Positions 9,357 to 24,284 of a stretch of DNA of 64,000 nucleotides are shown piece after piece. The notes under the pieces are model-generated. The model did no database searches and was not told the origin of the DNA. It saw nothing but the letters and a program-made list of their open reading frames with translations. How positions within the stretch are numbered: position 1 is the first letter of the stretch; each line of letters opens with the position of its first letter. Where the stretch lies: assembly GCF_000711985.1 (NCBI RefSeq), contig NZ_JONU01000014.1, positions 1 to 64,000 of the forward strand, given 5' to 3'. The stretch is from Rheinheimera texasensis DSM 17496. GTDB lineage: Bacteria; Pseudomonadota; Gammaproteobacteria; Enterobacterales; Alteromonadaceae. The position numbers and the translations under genes are program-made.

Positions 9357-10319
9357 GTGACCACACCGCTTCGTATTATTTTTGCCGGCACGCCGGATTT
9401 CGCCGCCCGCCATCTGCAGGCCCTGCTGGATTCTGAACATCAGGTCATCGCCGTCTACACCCAGCCGGACCGCCCGGCTGGCCGTGGTCAGCAGTTACAG
9501 GCCAGCCCGGTTAAACAGCTGGCACTTCAGCATGACATTCCGGTGTTTCAGCCCAAATCACTGAAAAAAGCGCCGGCGCAGCAACAACTTGCCGCGTTAG
9601 ATGCTGACCTGATGGTCGTCGTGGCTTATGGCCTGATCCTGCCGCAAGTGGTGCTGGACACGCCAAAACTTGGCTGTATCAATGTGCATGGTTCTTTATT
9701 GCCACGCTGGCGTGGTGCTGCTCCAATCCAACGCGCGCTGTGGGCCGGCGACACGGAAACCGGCGTCACGATCATGCAAATGGATGCAGGCCTCGATACC
9801 GGCGCTATGCTCAGCATCGCTTCTTTACCGATTGAAGCCACGGACACCAGTTCGACGCTTTACGACAAGCTTGCAGTGGTAGGCCCACAGGCCTTGGTTG
9901 AAGCATTGCAGGATTTACCCGCGTTACAGGCCAAAGCGCAGCCCCAGCAAGACAGTGCCGCCAACTACGCCGAAAAGCTGAGTAAAGAAGAAGCCCAGCT
10001 CGATTTCAACAAAGCTGCCGTCGCGCTGGAACGTGAGATCCGTGCTTTTAACCCGTGGCCAGTCAGTTACCTGCAACTCGGCATACATCAGCTGAAAATC
10101 TGGCAAGCCCGGGTTGAAGCTGGTAGTGCACAGCCAGGTCAGGTGGTGCGGGTCGATAAAAAAGGCATTGCGATTGGCACGGCAGAAGGTTTGCTGGTGA
10201 TCGAACAGCTGCAACCACCCGGTAAAAAAGCCATGGCGGTGGTCGATTTCCTGAATGGCCGCGCCGATTGGTTCCAGACCGGTCAGCAACTGCAAGCTGC
10301 TGCGGAACAGCCGCAATGA
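9357..10319 (+). CDS. fmt: Methionyl-tRNA formyltransferase
   Basis: 320 residues. It formylates initiator Met-tRNA with 10-formyl-tetrahydrofolate, the reaction opposite in effect to the deformylase encoded just upstream. Catalytic residues are visible as N109 and H111 in INVHGSLLP and D147 in GLDTG; the C-terminal tRNA-binding domain starts near residue 205. The GTG start at 9357 gives the expected [16 protein letters not shown]-terminus and follows ACAGGA. The open frame extends upstream into def in another frame, which is spurious. The stop overlaps the rsmB ATG (ATGA). Confidence 0.96.
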   Translation: MTTPLRIIFAGTPDFAARHLQALLDSEHQVIAVYTQPDRPAGRGQQLQASPVKQLALQHDIPVFQPKSLKKAPAQQQLAALDADLMVVVAYGLILPQVVLDTPKLGCINVHGSLLPRWRGAAPIQRALWAGDTETGVTIMQMDAGLDTGAMLSIASLPIEATDTSSTLYDKLAVVGPQALVEALQDLPALQAKAQPQQDSAANYAEKLSKEEAQLDFNKAAVALEREIRAFNPWPVSYLQLGIHQLKIWQARVEAGSAQPGQVVRVDKKGIAIGTAEGLLVIEQLQPPGKKAMAVVDFLNGRADWFQTGQQLQAAAEQPQ

Positions 10320-11617
10320 CGGCCAACTTACGCGCTACCGCAGCAACCTTGTGTTATCAGGTCGTCGATCAGGGCAAATCGTTGTCAGACGTTTTGCCCA
10401 AAGCACAGCTGCTGTTCAGCAATCCGGCCGACAAAGCGCTGCTGCAGGAAATGTGTTTTGGCCTGATGCGCCAGCTACCGCAGCTGGATTTTGTTTGTCA
10501 GCAACTGATGAGTAAGCCGCTGGTGAAGCAGCTGCGCCCGCTACAATTTCTAATCTATCTCGGCATTTATCAGCTGAAATTTTTACGCATTCCGGACCAT
10601 GCCGCCGTCGGTGAAACCGTCGAGGCGGCGCGCTATTTGAAAGGTCAGTCGATGACCAAACTGATCAACGGCGTGTTGCGTTCGGTGCAGCGTCAGCCGG
10701 AATTATTTGAGTTCGCCGACGCGCCACTCTCAGTGCAAACCAACCATCCATCTTGGTTAGTGCAGGCGCTGCAACATGCCTATCCGCAGCAGTGGCTGGA
10801 GATTATCGCCGCCAATCAGCAAAAAGCGCCACTGTGGCTGCGCGTGAACACCAAAAGCTGTTCAGTGGAGAAATTCACTGCAGATCTTACCGCGATGGAA
10901 ATTGGCTTCAGCCAGCCCATCCCGGAGATGCCACAGGCAATCCTGCTCGATAAACCTTGTGACGTCACCACTTTACCCGGTTATGTCTGGGGCTTTTTTG
11001 CCGTGCAGGATTTAGCCGCGCAATACGCCGCAGTATTTCTGGCACCGGAAAACGGCGAACGGGTATTGGATGCCTGCTGTGCCCCCGGCGGTAAAACCGG
11101 TCATTTGCTGGAACTGGCACCGGAGGCGCAGGTACTGGCGTTAGATAAAGACCCGGCTCGACTGGTGCGGGTGCGCGAAAATCTGGCGCGGCTTGGCCAT
11201 GAAGCAATAGTGAAAGCCGCCGATGCCGCCGAACCCGGCCAATGGTGGGACGGCCAGCAGTTTGACCGCATTTTGCTTGATGTGCCCTGCTCGGCCACCG
11301 GCGTCATTCGCCGCCATCCGGATATTCGCTGGTTGCGGAAAAAACCGGATATAGCTGCGCTGGCTGTGTTACAACAACAAATTCTGGCCGCGGTCTGGCC
11401 GACTTTAAAGCCGGGTGGAGTGTTGTTGTATGCAACCTGCAGTGTATTACCGGATGAAAACCAGCAGCAGATCCAACGTTTTCTCGAGACTCAGCAGGAT
11501 GCCGAAGCTGTGCCACTAAGTGCCAGTCAGAGCGCCAGCACATGGCAGTTATTGCCGGGCCAGTCGCAGGCTGACGGCTTCTTCTACGCCAAATTGCAGA
11601 AAAAGGCGAATGCATGA
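10316..11617 (+). CDS. rsmB: 16S rRNA (cytosine-967-C5) methyltransferase
   Basis: 433 residues. It methylates C967 of 16S rRNA. The N-terminal NusB-like RNA-binding domain spans about 1-140; the SAM-binding motif [13 protein letters not shown] begins at D252; the two motif cysteines are C325 in VPCSATG and C375 in YATCSV, the second being the nucleophile in this family. The start ATG (10316) overlaps the fmt TGA and the stop overlaps the trkA ATG, both as ATGA junctions, so all four genes are translationally coupled. Confidence 0.96.
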   Translation: MTANLRATAATLCYQVVDQGKSLSDVLPKAQLLFSNPADKALLQEMCFGLMRQLPQLDFVCQQLMSKPLVKQLRPLQFLIYLGIYQLKFLRIPDHAAVGETVEAARYLKGQSMTKLINGVLRSVQRQPELFEFADAPLSVQTNHPSWLVQALQHAYPQQWLEIIAANQQKAPLWLRVNTKSCSVEKFTADLTAMEIGFSQPIPEMPQAILLDKPCDVTTLPGYVWGFFAVQDLAAQYAAVFLAPENGERVLDACCAPGGKTGHLLELAPEAQVLALDKDPARLVRVRENLARLGHEAIVKAADAAEPGQWWDGQQFDRILLDVPCSATGVIRRHPDIRWLRKKPDIAALAVLQQQILAAVWPTLKPGGVLLYATCSVLPDENQQQIQRFLETQQDAEAVPLSASQSASTWQLLPGQSQADGFFYAKLQKKANA

Positions 11618-12990
11618 AAATCATTATCTTAGGTGCGGGTCAGGTTGGTGCCACTTTGGCGGAAAACCTGGTCGGGGAAGAAAACGACATCACTGTCGTT
11701 GATATCAATGCCGAAAAACTGCGTGCGCTGCAGGACAAATTTGACCTGCAGGTAGTACACGGCCACAGCGCGCACCCGGATATCCTGAAAAAAGCCGGCG
11801 CTGAAGATGCGGACATGATTATCGCCGTCACCAACAGCGACGAAGTCAATATCGTCGCTTGTCAGGTCGCCTACAGCATTTTTAACACGCCGACCAAAGT
11901 CGCCCGCATCCGCACCAATCAATACATCAAATACCGCGACAAGCTGTTTAATAAAGATGATTTACCGGTCGACCACTTTATCGCACCGGAAACCCTGGTC
12001 ACCGACTATATCCGCCGGCTGATTGATTACCCCGGCGCGCTACAAGTGGTTGAATTTGCTGGTGGCAAAGTCAGTCTGGTTGCAGTCAAAGCCTACTATG
12101 GTGGCCTGTTAGTCGGCCACGCGCTGTCGACGCTGAAAGAACACATGCCGCATATCGACGCCCGGGTCGCGACTATTTACCGCCGCGGCCACGCGATTAA
12201 ACCGATTGGCACCACTATCATCGAAGCCGACGACGAAGTGTTTTTTGTCGCCGCGACCAAACATATCCGCGCCGTGATGAGCGAGCTGCAAAAGCTGGAA
12301 AACAGCTACCGCCGTATCATGATAGCCGGCGGCGGCAACGTCGGTTATGGCCTCGCCAAAGCGCTGGAAAAAACCCACAGCGTCAAACTGATTGAGCGCA
12401 GTAAAGAGCGCGCCGAGTATCTATCCAGCACGCTGGAAAATACCGTGGTCTATGCCGGCGATGCGTCAGATCCGGAACTGCTGCAGGAAGAAAGCATCGA
12501 CGAAGTGGATGTGTTCCTCGCCGTCACCAACGACGACGAAGCCAACATCATGTCAGCGATGCTGGCCAAACGGATGGGCGCACAGAAAACCATGGTGCTG
12601 ATCAAACGCAGCGCTTACGTCGACCTGCTGCAAGGCGGTGAAATCGACATCGCGGTGTCGCCACAACAAGCCACCATTTCAGCACTGCTGACCCACGTCC
12701 GGCGCGGCGACATCGTCAACGTCTATTCACTGCGCCGTGGGGCAGCAGAAGCCATTGAAGCCATTGCGCATGGCGACAGCACCACGTCAAAAGTCGTCGG
12801 GCAGACTATCGGCAAAGTCAAACTGCCACCAGGCTGTACCATCGGCGCTATTGTGCGCGGCGAAGAAGTGTTAATCGCTCACGACAATATCGTCATTGAA
12901 ACCGATGACCATGTGATTTTGTTTTTAGTCGACAAAAAGCATATCGGTGAAGTGGAACGGCTGTTCCAGGTGAGTGCGTTTTTCCTGTGA
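11614..12990 (+). CDS. trkA: Trk potassium uptake regulatory NAD-binding protein
   Basis: 458 residues. Peripheral cytosolic subunit that gates TrkH/TrkG potassium channels. Two RCK_N Rossmann domains start at GAGQVGATL (7-15) and [10 protein letters not shown] (about 238-247), each followed by an RCK_C domain. The length matches E. coli TrkA. No channel gene is in the window, as is usual for this block. It ends the def operon; the next gene, pepQ, is convergent. Confidence 0.95.
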   Translation: MKIIILGAGQVGATLAENLVGEENDITVVDINAEKLRALQDKFDLQVVHGHSAHPDILKKAGAEDADMIIAVTNSDEVNIVACQVAYSIFNTPTKVARIRTNQYIKYRDKLFNKDDLPVDHFIAPETLVTDYIRRLIDYPGALQVVEFAGGKVSLVAVKAYYGGLLVGHALSTLKEHMPHIDARVATIYRRGHAIKPIGTTIIEADDEVFFVAATKHIRAVMSELQKLENSYRRIMIAGGGNVGYGLAKALEKTHSVKLIERSKERAEYLSSTLENTVVYAGDASDPELLQEESIDEVDVFLAVTNDDEANIMSAMLAKRMGAQKTMVLIKRSAYVDLLQGGEIDIAVSPQQATISALLTHVRRGDIVNVYSLRRGAAEAIEAIAHGDSTTSKVVGQTIGKVKLPPGCTIGAIVRGEEVLIAHDNIVIETDDHVILFLVDKKHIGEVERLFQVSAFFL

Positions 12991-13073
12991 CCAGGCGCGG
13001 TCAGCGGCACTTTGTTTTTGTCGTTTATGACCTTGAGTTTTGCCTGGTCGGCAAGACCGTCTAAGAAATAACA

Positions 13074-13115
13074 AATAAGAAATCAACGGTGGCAGGGGCA
13101 ATGCCCCTGCCACCG
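13074..13115 (-). terminator. Strong hairpin terminator downstream of pepQ
   Basis: Perfect 13-bp GC-rich stem CGGTGGCAGGGGC (13087-13099) with its complement at 13103-13115 and a 3-base loop. Read on the minus strand it begins 13 bases after the pepQ stop and is followed by TTGATTTCTTATTTG, a broken T-rich tail. It may also stop trkA transcripts. Confidence 0.6.
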
Positions 13116-13128
13116 CAACAAGCCAGGC

Positions 13129-14475
<1,347 letters not shown>

Positions 14476-14500
14476 TCAGTAGCTTAACATAATTTTGATC

Positions 14501-16417
14501 TCAGCCGGTCTGGCCGACTTTCATCGTTGCCAGCGGCGCAAACACGTCTCGTTCCTGATTCATCCGGATATTGTAAATCTGGTAATAGGCCAGTACCGCT
14601 TTGACGTATTCGCGGGTTTCTTTAAATGGAATAGTCTCAATCCAGACATCAAGTTCCATCTCGCGGTTTTTCGGGATCCAGCGCTGCACATTGCTGTAAC
14701 CGGCGTTATAGCTCGCCGTCGCAAATACCAGATTATTGTCATTGGCGCGCAGCAGATACCGCAGATAGTCGGTGCCCATATCAATGTTGGTATTGGGATT
14801 ATACAGCGCTTCCACTTTAACATTGCGCCCGGCGATATGTTTGGCGGTGCGTGGCATGATTTGCATCAGACCATGGGCGCCAACCGGTGACTTGGCCGTG
14901 GGGATAAAAGTACTTTCCCGCCGGGTGATCGCCATGGCCCAGGCCGGATCAACATGCGCCGCTTTGGCATGTTTCTGAATTTCTTTGTTGTAAACCATTG
15001 GGAAACGCATCTCAACATCGTCCCAATAGCCGGCGTCCGCTAAAGCGAAAATGGCTCGGTCATACCAACCGTTGTCAAAAGCCAGCTTCGCGGCGCTTAA
15101 TTGTTGCTGTGGAGTGCCGTATTTTTGCAAAAAGGTCAGTTCACGTTTGGCGGCATTCGGCCGGCCTAATTGTTCCCATTCGCGCATCCGCCGCATGCTG
15201 TCGCTGTTGCGAAACGCCTGATACTGCTCTTTACTGACCGGCACCGGTTTATGCGCCAGGCTGGGCGGTAACCCCAGCTTGGCAGCCGCCATAAAGCCAT
15301 AATAACCGCGGGTCGCGGCCAACGCGGTCAGCAGCTGCTTGCTTTGTTCGATGTTGCCGCTTTGCTCGTAAGCACGTGCCAGCCAATACTGCCAGCTGTC
15401 GTCTTTACGGGTTTCTTCAGGTAATTCGTTGAGTACTTCGATGACGCGCGACCATTGTTGCTGACGCAGATACCAGGTGATTTGCCATTGCAGGAATAAA
15501 TCATCTTTTAATTCCACCGGCACCATGGCTAAAAACTTGGCGGCGCGGCTGTCGTCTTTACTGGCGAGTGCTATGGCGAAATTACGCGCCACATCAATGC
15601 GTTGCGACTTAGTGAAATGCGGGTCCATTTCATAACGCGCCCAAACCGCCAGTGCTTGGTCTGGTTTTTTCCACACCAGCTTTTTCAGGCCAAAGGTCAG
15701 GATCTCGCGCTCCCACGGGTGTTTCAGCGGCAGGAATTTTTGCCGGCTGACCAAGGCAGGTTCTTCCAGCACTTGTTTCCACTTGTCACCAAGATACTGC
15801 AATTTGGCCGGCATCAGTGTGCGCAGATACGGGATGATCCGGCTATCGCCGCCATCAGCAGCTTTCACTAAGCGAGCCCACACCACTTCCGGCGTGCGCT
15901 GACCGGCTTTTTGCCAGCGCTTAAACAGCGGGTCACATTCTTTCGGTAAGGATTCACCGTCGAGCCATAGATGCGTAACCTCAGGCCAAACCTGTGCCGG
16001 TGGTTCATTCAGCAAGCGTAGCTGCAACGCCGTGCAATCGAGCACAGTGTCAGTGCCCATCTGATAATGTTTCAGAAATGGCTGCGTCAGCTGTACGCCA
16101 GCCAGATAAAGCAGCCAGCGTTTTTTCAAAGGCCATTCCAGCGGTGTGCCTTTGTATTGTTGCAGGAATTTCTGTACCGCTTCAGTGTTGCCTAAAGTGC
16201 GGCTGACATACTCCAGTTCTATATAAGGTTTCAGCGGGTATGCATGTAAATCGCGCAGCATTTTTTCCGCCTGCACCAGCGGCACTTTGTGAATTTTTTT
16301 CTCAGCCTGCAGAAAACGTTCGCGCAATACGGCATCTGACGGCGCGGCCAATGCGGGGGCTATCACAGCACCGCACCATAAAACCAACACTGCCAACCCG
16401 GACTTCAATTGCCCCAT
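14501..16417 (-). CDS. slt: Soluble lytic murein transglycosylase
   Basis: 638 residues, Slt70 type. A signal peptide (about 1-24, ending APALA) exports it to the periplasm, where it cleaves murein glycan to 1,6-anhydro products. The long helical, superhelical U- and L-domains fill residues 25 to about 470; the C-terminal SLT domain contains the catalytic Glu (about E501, in RRESTF), then PVGAHGLMQIMPRTA and YNAGYSNVQRW. I prefer the ATG at 16417; a GTG five codons earlier (16432) is possible. It is divergent from fadB across a 161-bp to 176-bp gap. Confidence 0.93.
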   Translation of the reverse strand: MGQLKSGLAVLVLWCGAVIAPALAAPSDAVLRERFLQAEKKIHKVPLVQAEKMLRDLHAYPLKPYIELEYVSRTLGNTEAVQKFLQQYKGTPLEWPLKKRWLLYLAGVQLTQPFLKHYQMGTDTVLDCTALQLRLLNEPPAQVWPEVTHLWLDGESLPKECDPLFKRWQKAGQRTPEVVWARLVKAADGGDSRIIPYLRTLMPAKLQYLGDKWKQVLEEPALVSRQKFLPLKHPWEREILTFGLKKLVWKKPDQALAVWARYEMDPHFTKSQRIDVARNFAIALASKDDSRAAKFLAMVPVELKDDLFLQWQITWYLRQQQWSRVIEVLNELPEETRKDDSWQYWLARAYEQSGNIEQSKQLLTALAATRGYYGFMAAAKLGLPPSLAHKPVPVSKEQYQAFRNSDSMRRMREWEQLGRPNAAKRELTFLQKYGTPQQQLSAAKLAFDNGWYDRAIFALADAGYWDDVEMRFPMVYNKEIQKHAKAAHVDPAWAMAITRRESTFIPTAKSPVGAHGLMQIMPRTAKHIAGRNVKVEALYNPNTNIDMGTDYLRYLLRANDNNLVFATASYNAGYSNVQRWIPKNREMELDVWIETIPFKETREYVKAVLAYYQIYNIRMNQERDVFAPLATMKVGQTG

Positions 16418-16459
16418 GTTTCGAAAATCCACCTATAGTTAGTTGGTTGTCGCCGGCCG

Positions 16460-16479
16460 ATTCAAACGCTCGTTTAAAT
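16460..16479. promoter_or_regulatory. Palindrome upstream of fadBA, possible fatty-acid regulator site
   Basis: ATTCAAACGCTCGTTTAAAT: 9-bp arms with one mismatch around a CT centre, in the slt/fadB divergent gap, 115 bases before fadB. The CAAAC-N4-GTTT core resembles published PsrA operators that control beta-oxidation genes in Pseudomonas and relatives. No regulator gene is in the window, so the match is tentative. Confidence 0.35.
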
Positions 16480-16593
16480 AACGGTTGAATTTTTTCCTGA
16501 ACCGCGACACACTGCTTACGCACAAGACTCATCTGACCTGTTGCGACGATCTCAAAAAAGTATCTGTCACCTACGCGACGAAGGAGAACATCC

Positions 16594-19931
<3,338 letters not shown>

Positions 19932-19958
19932 GACGGATTGAACCTGACGAAACCTGAT

Positions 19959-19990
19959 AACAAAGGCAGCTACGGCTGCCTTTGTTTTGT
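19959..19990 (+). terminator. Intrinsic terminator of fadBA
   Basis: Perfect 12-bp stem AACAAAGGCAGC / GCTGCCTTTGTT with a TACG loop, then TTGT. It begins 27 bases after the fadA stop. Confidence 0.8.
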
Positions 19991-20058
19991 CCGGGATTTG
20001 AAATCAGCCTGCCACGCCGTTACGATACCGCTTTTGGACCTGAACCGGAGTTTTGCTG

Positions 20059-20316
20059 ATGTCCCCTGATGCTGATTTGTTTGCCGATGCCGACCAGCAA
20101 CTCGACGCTTTGGGCCTGCGTTGCCCTGAGCCTGTGATGATGACCCGGCTGACAATCCGTAAAATGCAGGCCGGTGAAACTTTGCTGATCATTGCCGACG
20201 ACCCGGCCACCACCCGCGATATTCCGGCATTCTGCCGTTTTATGGATCACGAATTAATTGCCAGTGATACCAGTGCCTTGCCTTATCGTTATCTGCTGAA
20301 AAAAAACACAGCCTGA
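20059..20316 (+). CDS. tusA: Sulfurtransferase TusA
   Basis: 85 residues, TusA/SirA family. It carries persulfide sulfur from IscS to the TusBCD relay for 2-thiolation of tRNA wobble uridine. The conserved catalytic Cys is C22 in [12 protein letters not shown] at 20059 has CGGAG (20046-20050) upstream. It stands alone between the fadA terminator and the diguanylate cyclase gene. Confidence 0.92.
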   Translation: MSPDADLFADADQQLDALGLRCPEPVMMTRLTIRKMQAGETLLIIADDPATTRDIPAFCRFMDHELIASDTSALPYRYLLKKNTA

Positions 20317-20375
20317 CATTGTGTTTTTCTGCCGCTTGACTCAATACTGGGGCATTCTCAGCGGAAGGAAACTGC

Positions 20376-21428
20376 ATGGTGCCTATTTCCCGCGCCGGTC
20401 TGGCCGAAGCTTTGTCTGTTGAACAGAATCGTCGCCGTTATATTCTGTTGTTTGTCAGCTACATCACCTCAGCAATTATGCTGGTGCTGGGCTTACGCCA
20501 TTTGTTCAGCGAAGACTATCTGCTGCAATTTATCCTGTTTGGCTGCGCCTTTAGCTTTTTACTCAATGCCGCCTGGTTTCATGCCAGTCAGCAGCTGGAA
20601 ACGGCTTGTCTGATTGAAGGTATCTTGGTGTCCGCTTTTGTGGTTGGGCTGGTAGTCCATGGCGGGTTTGAACAGACCGCGTTATTTTGGGTGTTTCCGT
20701 TTCCGCCGATTTTATATGGTTTATTGGGCCGCAAACGCGGCACTATCCTCAATCTGACCTTGCTGGCGATTTTGGCGCTGGTGCTTTATGGACCGGAGTT
20801 GGGCCAGGCGCAATACCGGGTGGCGGAAAGCAGCCGTTTTCTGGCCTCTTTACTGACCCTGATCCTAGCCTGCGGCATTAACGAACATTTTCGCGAACGC
20901 AGCCATCACAGTATGGATTTGCTGCAACGCAGCAAAGACAATCAGGCCAATACCGACGCGCTGACCGGCCTCGCCAACCGGCGTTTCCTCGACCAGAGCA
21001 TGCCGCAATATCTGCAGCAACAACCGGAATTGTTGTTGCCGATGGCGCTGATCCTGGTCGATTTGGACCACTTCAAACATATCAATGACAGCTTTGGCCA
21101 CGCCGAAGGTGACAAAGTCCTGCAACAAATCGCCCGGTTATTTCGCAGTAAATTACGCCAGCCCGATATCGCCTGCCGTTATGGCGGTGAAGAGTTTTTG
21201 TTGCTGTTGCCACACACGCAGTTAACTGACGCGGCCCGGGTCGCGGAAAAGATCCGTCAGGCGGTGGCGCAGCAGCGCTTTTTACCGCAACATCCCGAGC
21301 TCGTGATCACTTGTAGTTTTGGCGTGGCCGTGCAAAGCGGCAGCCACGATTTTGACGAAGCCTTGCGTCAGGCCGACCAGCTGCTGTATCAGGCCAAAGC
21401 GGACGGCCGTAATCTGGTGCGTTGCTGA
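20376..21428 (+). CDS. Membrane diguanylate cyclase (GGDEF protein)
   Basis: 350 residues. Five or six hydrophobic segments fill about residues 22-168, forming an integral-membrane sensor with no recognisable ligand domain. The GGDEF domain (about 190-350) has the active-site GGEEF at 270-274 and an intact product-inhibition site RxxD (RQPD, 261-264) exactly five residues before it, so it should make cyclic di-GMP and be feedback inhibited. AAGGAA precedes the ATG. No EAL domain. Signal and output are unknown. It converges on the M14 peptidase gene. Confidence 0.9.
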   Translation: MVPISRAGLAEALSVEQNRRRYILLFVSYITSAIMLVLGLRHLFSEDYLLQFILFGCAFSFLLNAAWFHASQQLETACLIEGILVSAFVVGLVVHGGFEQTALFWVFPFPPILYGLLGRKRGTILNLTLLAILALVLYGPELGQAQYRVAESSRFLASLLTLILACGINEHFRERSHHSMDLLQRSKDNQANTDALTGLANRRFLDQSMPQYLQQQPELLLPMALILVDLDHFKHINDSFGHAEGDKVLQQIARLFRSKLRQPDIACRYGGEEFLLLLPHTQLTDAARVAEKIRQAVAQQRFLPQHPELVITCSFGVAVQSGSHDFDEALRQADQLLYQAKADGRNLVRC

Positions 21429-21483
21429 AACCGCATAACAGCTTGCAGATGCACCGCCGTTTTCATTGCTCTTCGGTTTCAGC
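21424..21483. repeat. Inverted repeat whose arms cover two convergent stop codons
   Basis: GCTGAAACCG (21424-21433) and its exact complement (21474-21483) flank 40 bases. The left arm contains the TGA of the diguanylate cyclase and the right arm the complementary TCA of the M14 peptidase. It could form a long-loop hairpin at the 3' ends of both transcripts; there is no T-run. Confidence 0.4.
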
Positions 21484-24157
21484 GCAGTGGTGACGCGTTG
21501 GCAGCGCCACGAAACACCGCATTGATATACAGCAGATGCATGCCGTCGACCGCAGCACGGAAATTTGGCTCCTGGGTAAAGGCGATGATTTGTCCTCGTC
21601 CTAGTTCTTGCACCATTACCACGGCTTTATGGCCGATTTGCTGGCGGTTTTCGTCCCAGACAAAACCACCGGCCAGCACTTTGTCGGCGCTGTCGAAAGT
21701 CACGACATTGCGGCCCTGATCAATCGACAGCGGCGTATAGATTTGATTGCCGACATAAATGGTTTTGACCTGCGGCGGCACCGCCGCACTTAACCAGTGA
21801 TTCTGATCGACGCGGGCATTGGCCAAAAAGCCCGGCACCCAATCCGGGTCCGCCTGCCAGGGTTCCAGTAACTTCTGATAATCGGATTCGGCTTTGAGTA
21901 CTGTACCAGGCACCTGGGTGTCGTCCTGTGGTTTTTCACGCTTGCTGGTTTTAAATTCCTGTTTGCTGGCCAGTAGCGGCTCTTTACCCTGCAGTAACCA
22001 CTCGTTGGCGTTACCAAGTGCAATCAGCACGCCGCCGCGCTGGACAAACTGGCGCAGTAACTGCTGACCGCGTTCGCCCAAAGCGTTTTGGTAGCCGCTA
22101 CGCGTCGACGGCAGAATCAGCACATCATAGCCCTGCAGCGCCGACTGCAGCATTTGCGCCGGCCGCAGCGCCGTCACCGGATAACCAACAAAACGCTCCA
22201 GCACAAAACGGGCACTGCCGGCGCTGAGCGGGTCTGTTGGTTCATCCCAGACCATGGCAATCTTCACTTTAGGGATCAGCTTGACCTGATCTGAACCAAA
22301 ATTCGGCCCCTCTGCGACCCAGCTGCTGTTGATGCCTTCCACCAAAGCACCGGAATTTGCCGCCAGCGCGCCAATTTTGTCGGCTAGGCCAGGGTTATCG
22401 GCCTTGCTCAAAATCAGCGTGCCGGCCGGATACTGTTTGCCGTTCTGGTGGGTGAAAGCCAGATCGGTACTTTTGACTTTAAAGCCTTGCTGTAAAGCCG
22501 CACTCATCAGCCGCGCTGCGGCCATATCCCCCCAGGGCACCAGATAGCCATAACTGGCTTCGGGTGTAGTGACCTTGCCCGGTAAAATCGTCTCGGGGCC
22601 TACCAGCTGGCTTTGCACTTCTACTGCATTGCTGCAGCGGTTGACCTGCAGGTTATACATCTGTGGCAAGGACCAGGCGGTCACATCATAAATCTGGTCC
22701 GGCAGATTATTGGCACGGCGTTCCTCCTGCTGTTTGATAAATTTTGCATCCATCGGCACTGTGTCATCCAATACAGCGCGAATGAGCTGATAAGTCGGCT
22801 GTGCGGTATTCACCAGATAAGCGCCTTGCTGATACGACTGACCACAGGCACGGAAGTCCTCTGTTGCCTGTTCCACGCGAATACCATGCTGGCTTAACAC
22901 GCCCATCAGCTTCTGATGACCGGCTTTGTCACGACTGGCCGGGAAAATATAACTGCCGATGCCGTCTCTGGTGCCTTGTTTCAGCGCCTGTTGCCGGTAC
23001 TGGTAAAAACGCTGCAACAGCTCTTTGCGTTTAGTCGCTGCGGTTTCCAGCGTGGCCGTGTAAGCAATAAAGTTACGCTGCACACCATCAGCAAAAGTCA
23101 CCACAGAACCATCTTGTTTGCGATAAGCGTGGCCCCGAGCTGAACCCATCTCATAGGTCATGGCAATGCTGCCGTGATATAGCGGCCAGCTGGCGCCATA
23201 GCCCGGAAAAAACGCATCAAAGATTTCGCGGGTAAAGTAGTCATAGCCAAGCGCATCAAACTGTTTGGCATTGTTCTGGCCGAACCACTGCAAAGTCTCG
23301 CGTTGCGCGGGCAGGATAAATGGATTGTAAGGCTCCGCTTCCGGGCTGAAGTAATAACTCTGGTCTCCACTCATCTCGTGTGAATCGACATACACCAGCG
23401 GGAACATCTGCTGCAGCGCCTTCACCCGTTGCTGAATTTCCGGTTGGGTCAGCGCTACCCAGTCGCGGTTCATATCAAACAAATAATGATTGGTGCGGCC
23501 ATTGGGCCAGGGTTCGTTATGTTCGGCGGAAAAACGGTCGGCGGAATGCTCCAGGCCAGCGGTGGCGTAATACCGGCTGACAAAACGATGATGGCCGTCC
23601 GGGTTTTGCAGCGGTTCGATATACACCAGGGTGTTATCGAGAATTTGTGCCGCTTTGCCACTCTGTTCAGCGAGCAGGAAATACGCCAGCGCCATCGCCG
23701 CATCCACCGGGCTGATTTCATTGCCATGCAAGGTGCTGGACACCCAGACGCTGGACGGCAGCTGTTGCAGCAGTTGTTCGGCGCTGTCGCCACTTAAGGT
23801 CCGCGGATCAGCCAGACGGCGCATATCGGCTTCGATTTGATCTAAAGCGCCAAGATGCGCTGGCTTGCCAATCACCACATAAAACAGCGGCCGGCCCTGC
23901 GCACTTTTGCCATATTGCACCAGCTTCAGCCGGTCCGGTGCCGCCTGCTGCAGCTGACGGAAATAATCCAGCACCGCAGCCGGTTCTGTGATGCGGCTGC
24001 CGAGCGCATACCCCAGAGCCTGCTGCACCGTCGGCACAGCGCTGTTGTATTGGCTGCCCGGAAAATACGGCAAAGCCGCAGCAGATTCATTGGCAAACGC
24101 CTGTGCGGCGAACAACTGGCCAGCGACAAGGCAAAAAACAGGGAGGATCCGGCGCAT
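21479..24157 (-). CDS. Secreted M14 family zinc carboxypeptidase
   Basis: 892 residues from the chosen ATG (24157), giving MRRILPVFCLVAGQLFAAQA as signal peptide. The M14 peptidase domain is at about 45-380 with metal ligands H144 and E147 (TLHGNEISP) and H260 (VDSHEMSG), and the catalytic Glu in MTYEMGS (E336). The C-terminal 400 residues include a segment resembling a class I glutamine amidotransferase-like fold (YDVLILPSTRSGYQ..FVQRGGVLIALG), an arrangement seen in large secreted peptidases of marine gammaproteobacteria. Likely digests peptides outside the cytoplasm. An upstream in-frame start at 24190 lacks a ribosome site. It lies downstream of the ECF pair on the same strand. Confidence 0.85.
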   Translation of the reverse strand: MRRILPVFCLVAGQLFAAQAFANESAAALPYFPGSQYNSAVPTVQQALGYALGSRITEPAAVLDYFRQLQQAAPDRLKLVQYGKSAQGRPLFYVVIGKPAHLGALDQIEADMRRLADPRTLSGDSAEQLLQQLPSSVWVSSTLHGNEISPVDAAMALAYFLLAEQSGKAAQILDNTLVYIEPLQNPDGHHRFVSRYYATAGLEHSADRFSAEHNEPWPNGRTNHYLFDMNRDWVALTQPEIQQRVKALQQMFPLVYVDSHEMSGDQSYYFSPEAEPYNPFILPAQRETLQWFGQNNAKQFDALGYDYFTREIFDAFFPGYGASWPLYHGSIAMTYEMGSARGHAYRKQDGSVVTFADGVQRNFIAYTATLETAATKRKELLQRFYQYRQQALKQGTRDGIGSYIFPASRDKAGHQKLMGVLSQHGIRVEQATEDFRACGQSYQQGAYLVNTAQPTYQLIRAVLDDTVPMDAKFIKQQEERRANNLPDQIYDVTAWSLPQMYNLQVNRCSNAVEVQSQLVGPETILPGKVTTPEASYGYLVPWGDMAAARLMSAALQQGFKVKSTDLAFTHQNGKQYPAGTLILSKADNPGLADKIGALAANSGALVEGINSSWVAEGPNFGSDQVKLIPKVKIAMVWDEPTDPLSAGSARFVLERFVGYPVTALRPAQMLQSALQGYDVLILPSTRSGYQNALGERGQQLLRQFVQRGGVLIALGNANEWLLQGKEPLLASKQEFKTSKREKPQDDTQVPGTVLKAESDYQKLLEPWQADPDWVPGFLANARVDQNHWLSAAVPPQVKTIYVGNQIYTPLSIDQGRNVVTFDSADKVLAGGFVWDENRQQIGHKAVVMVQELGRGQIIAFTQEPNFRAAVDGMHLLYINAVFRGAANASPLR

Positions 24158-24284
24158 CAGCAATAACTCAATTTGGTTAAAAAATACCAAGCTAAAGCGT
24201 CAGTGCTGCGCCGGCAAGCACCACACAAAGTTTCTGCGACCAGCCGGAGTTTTACTGCGATGGCACCACTGCGGCTATGCCCCG

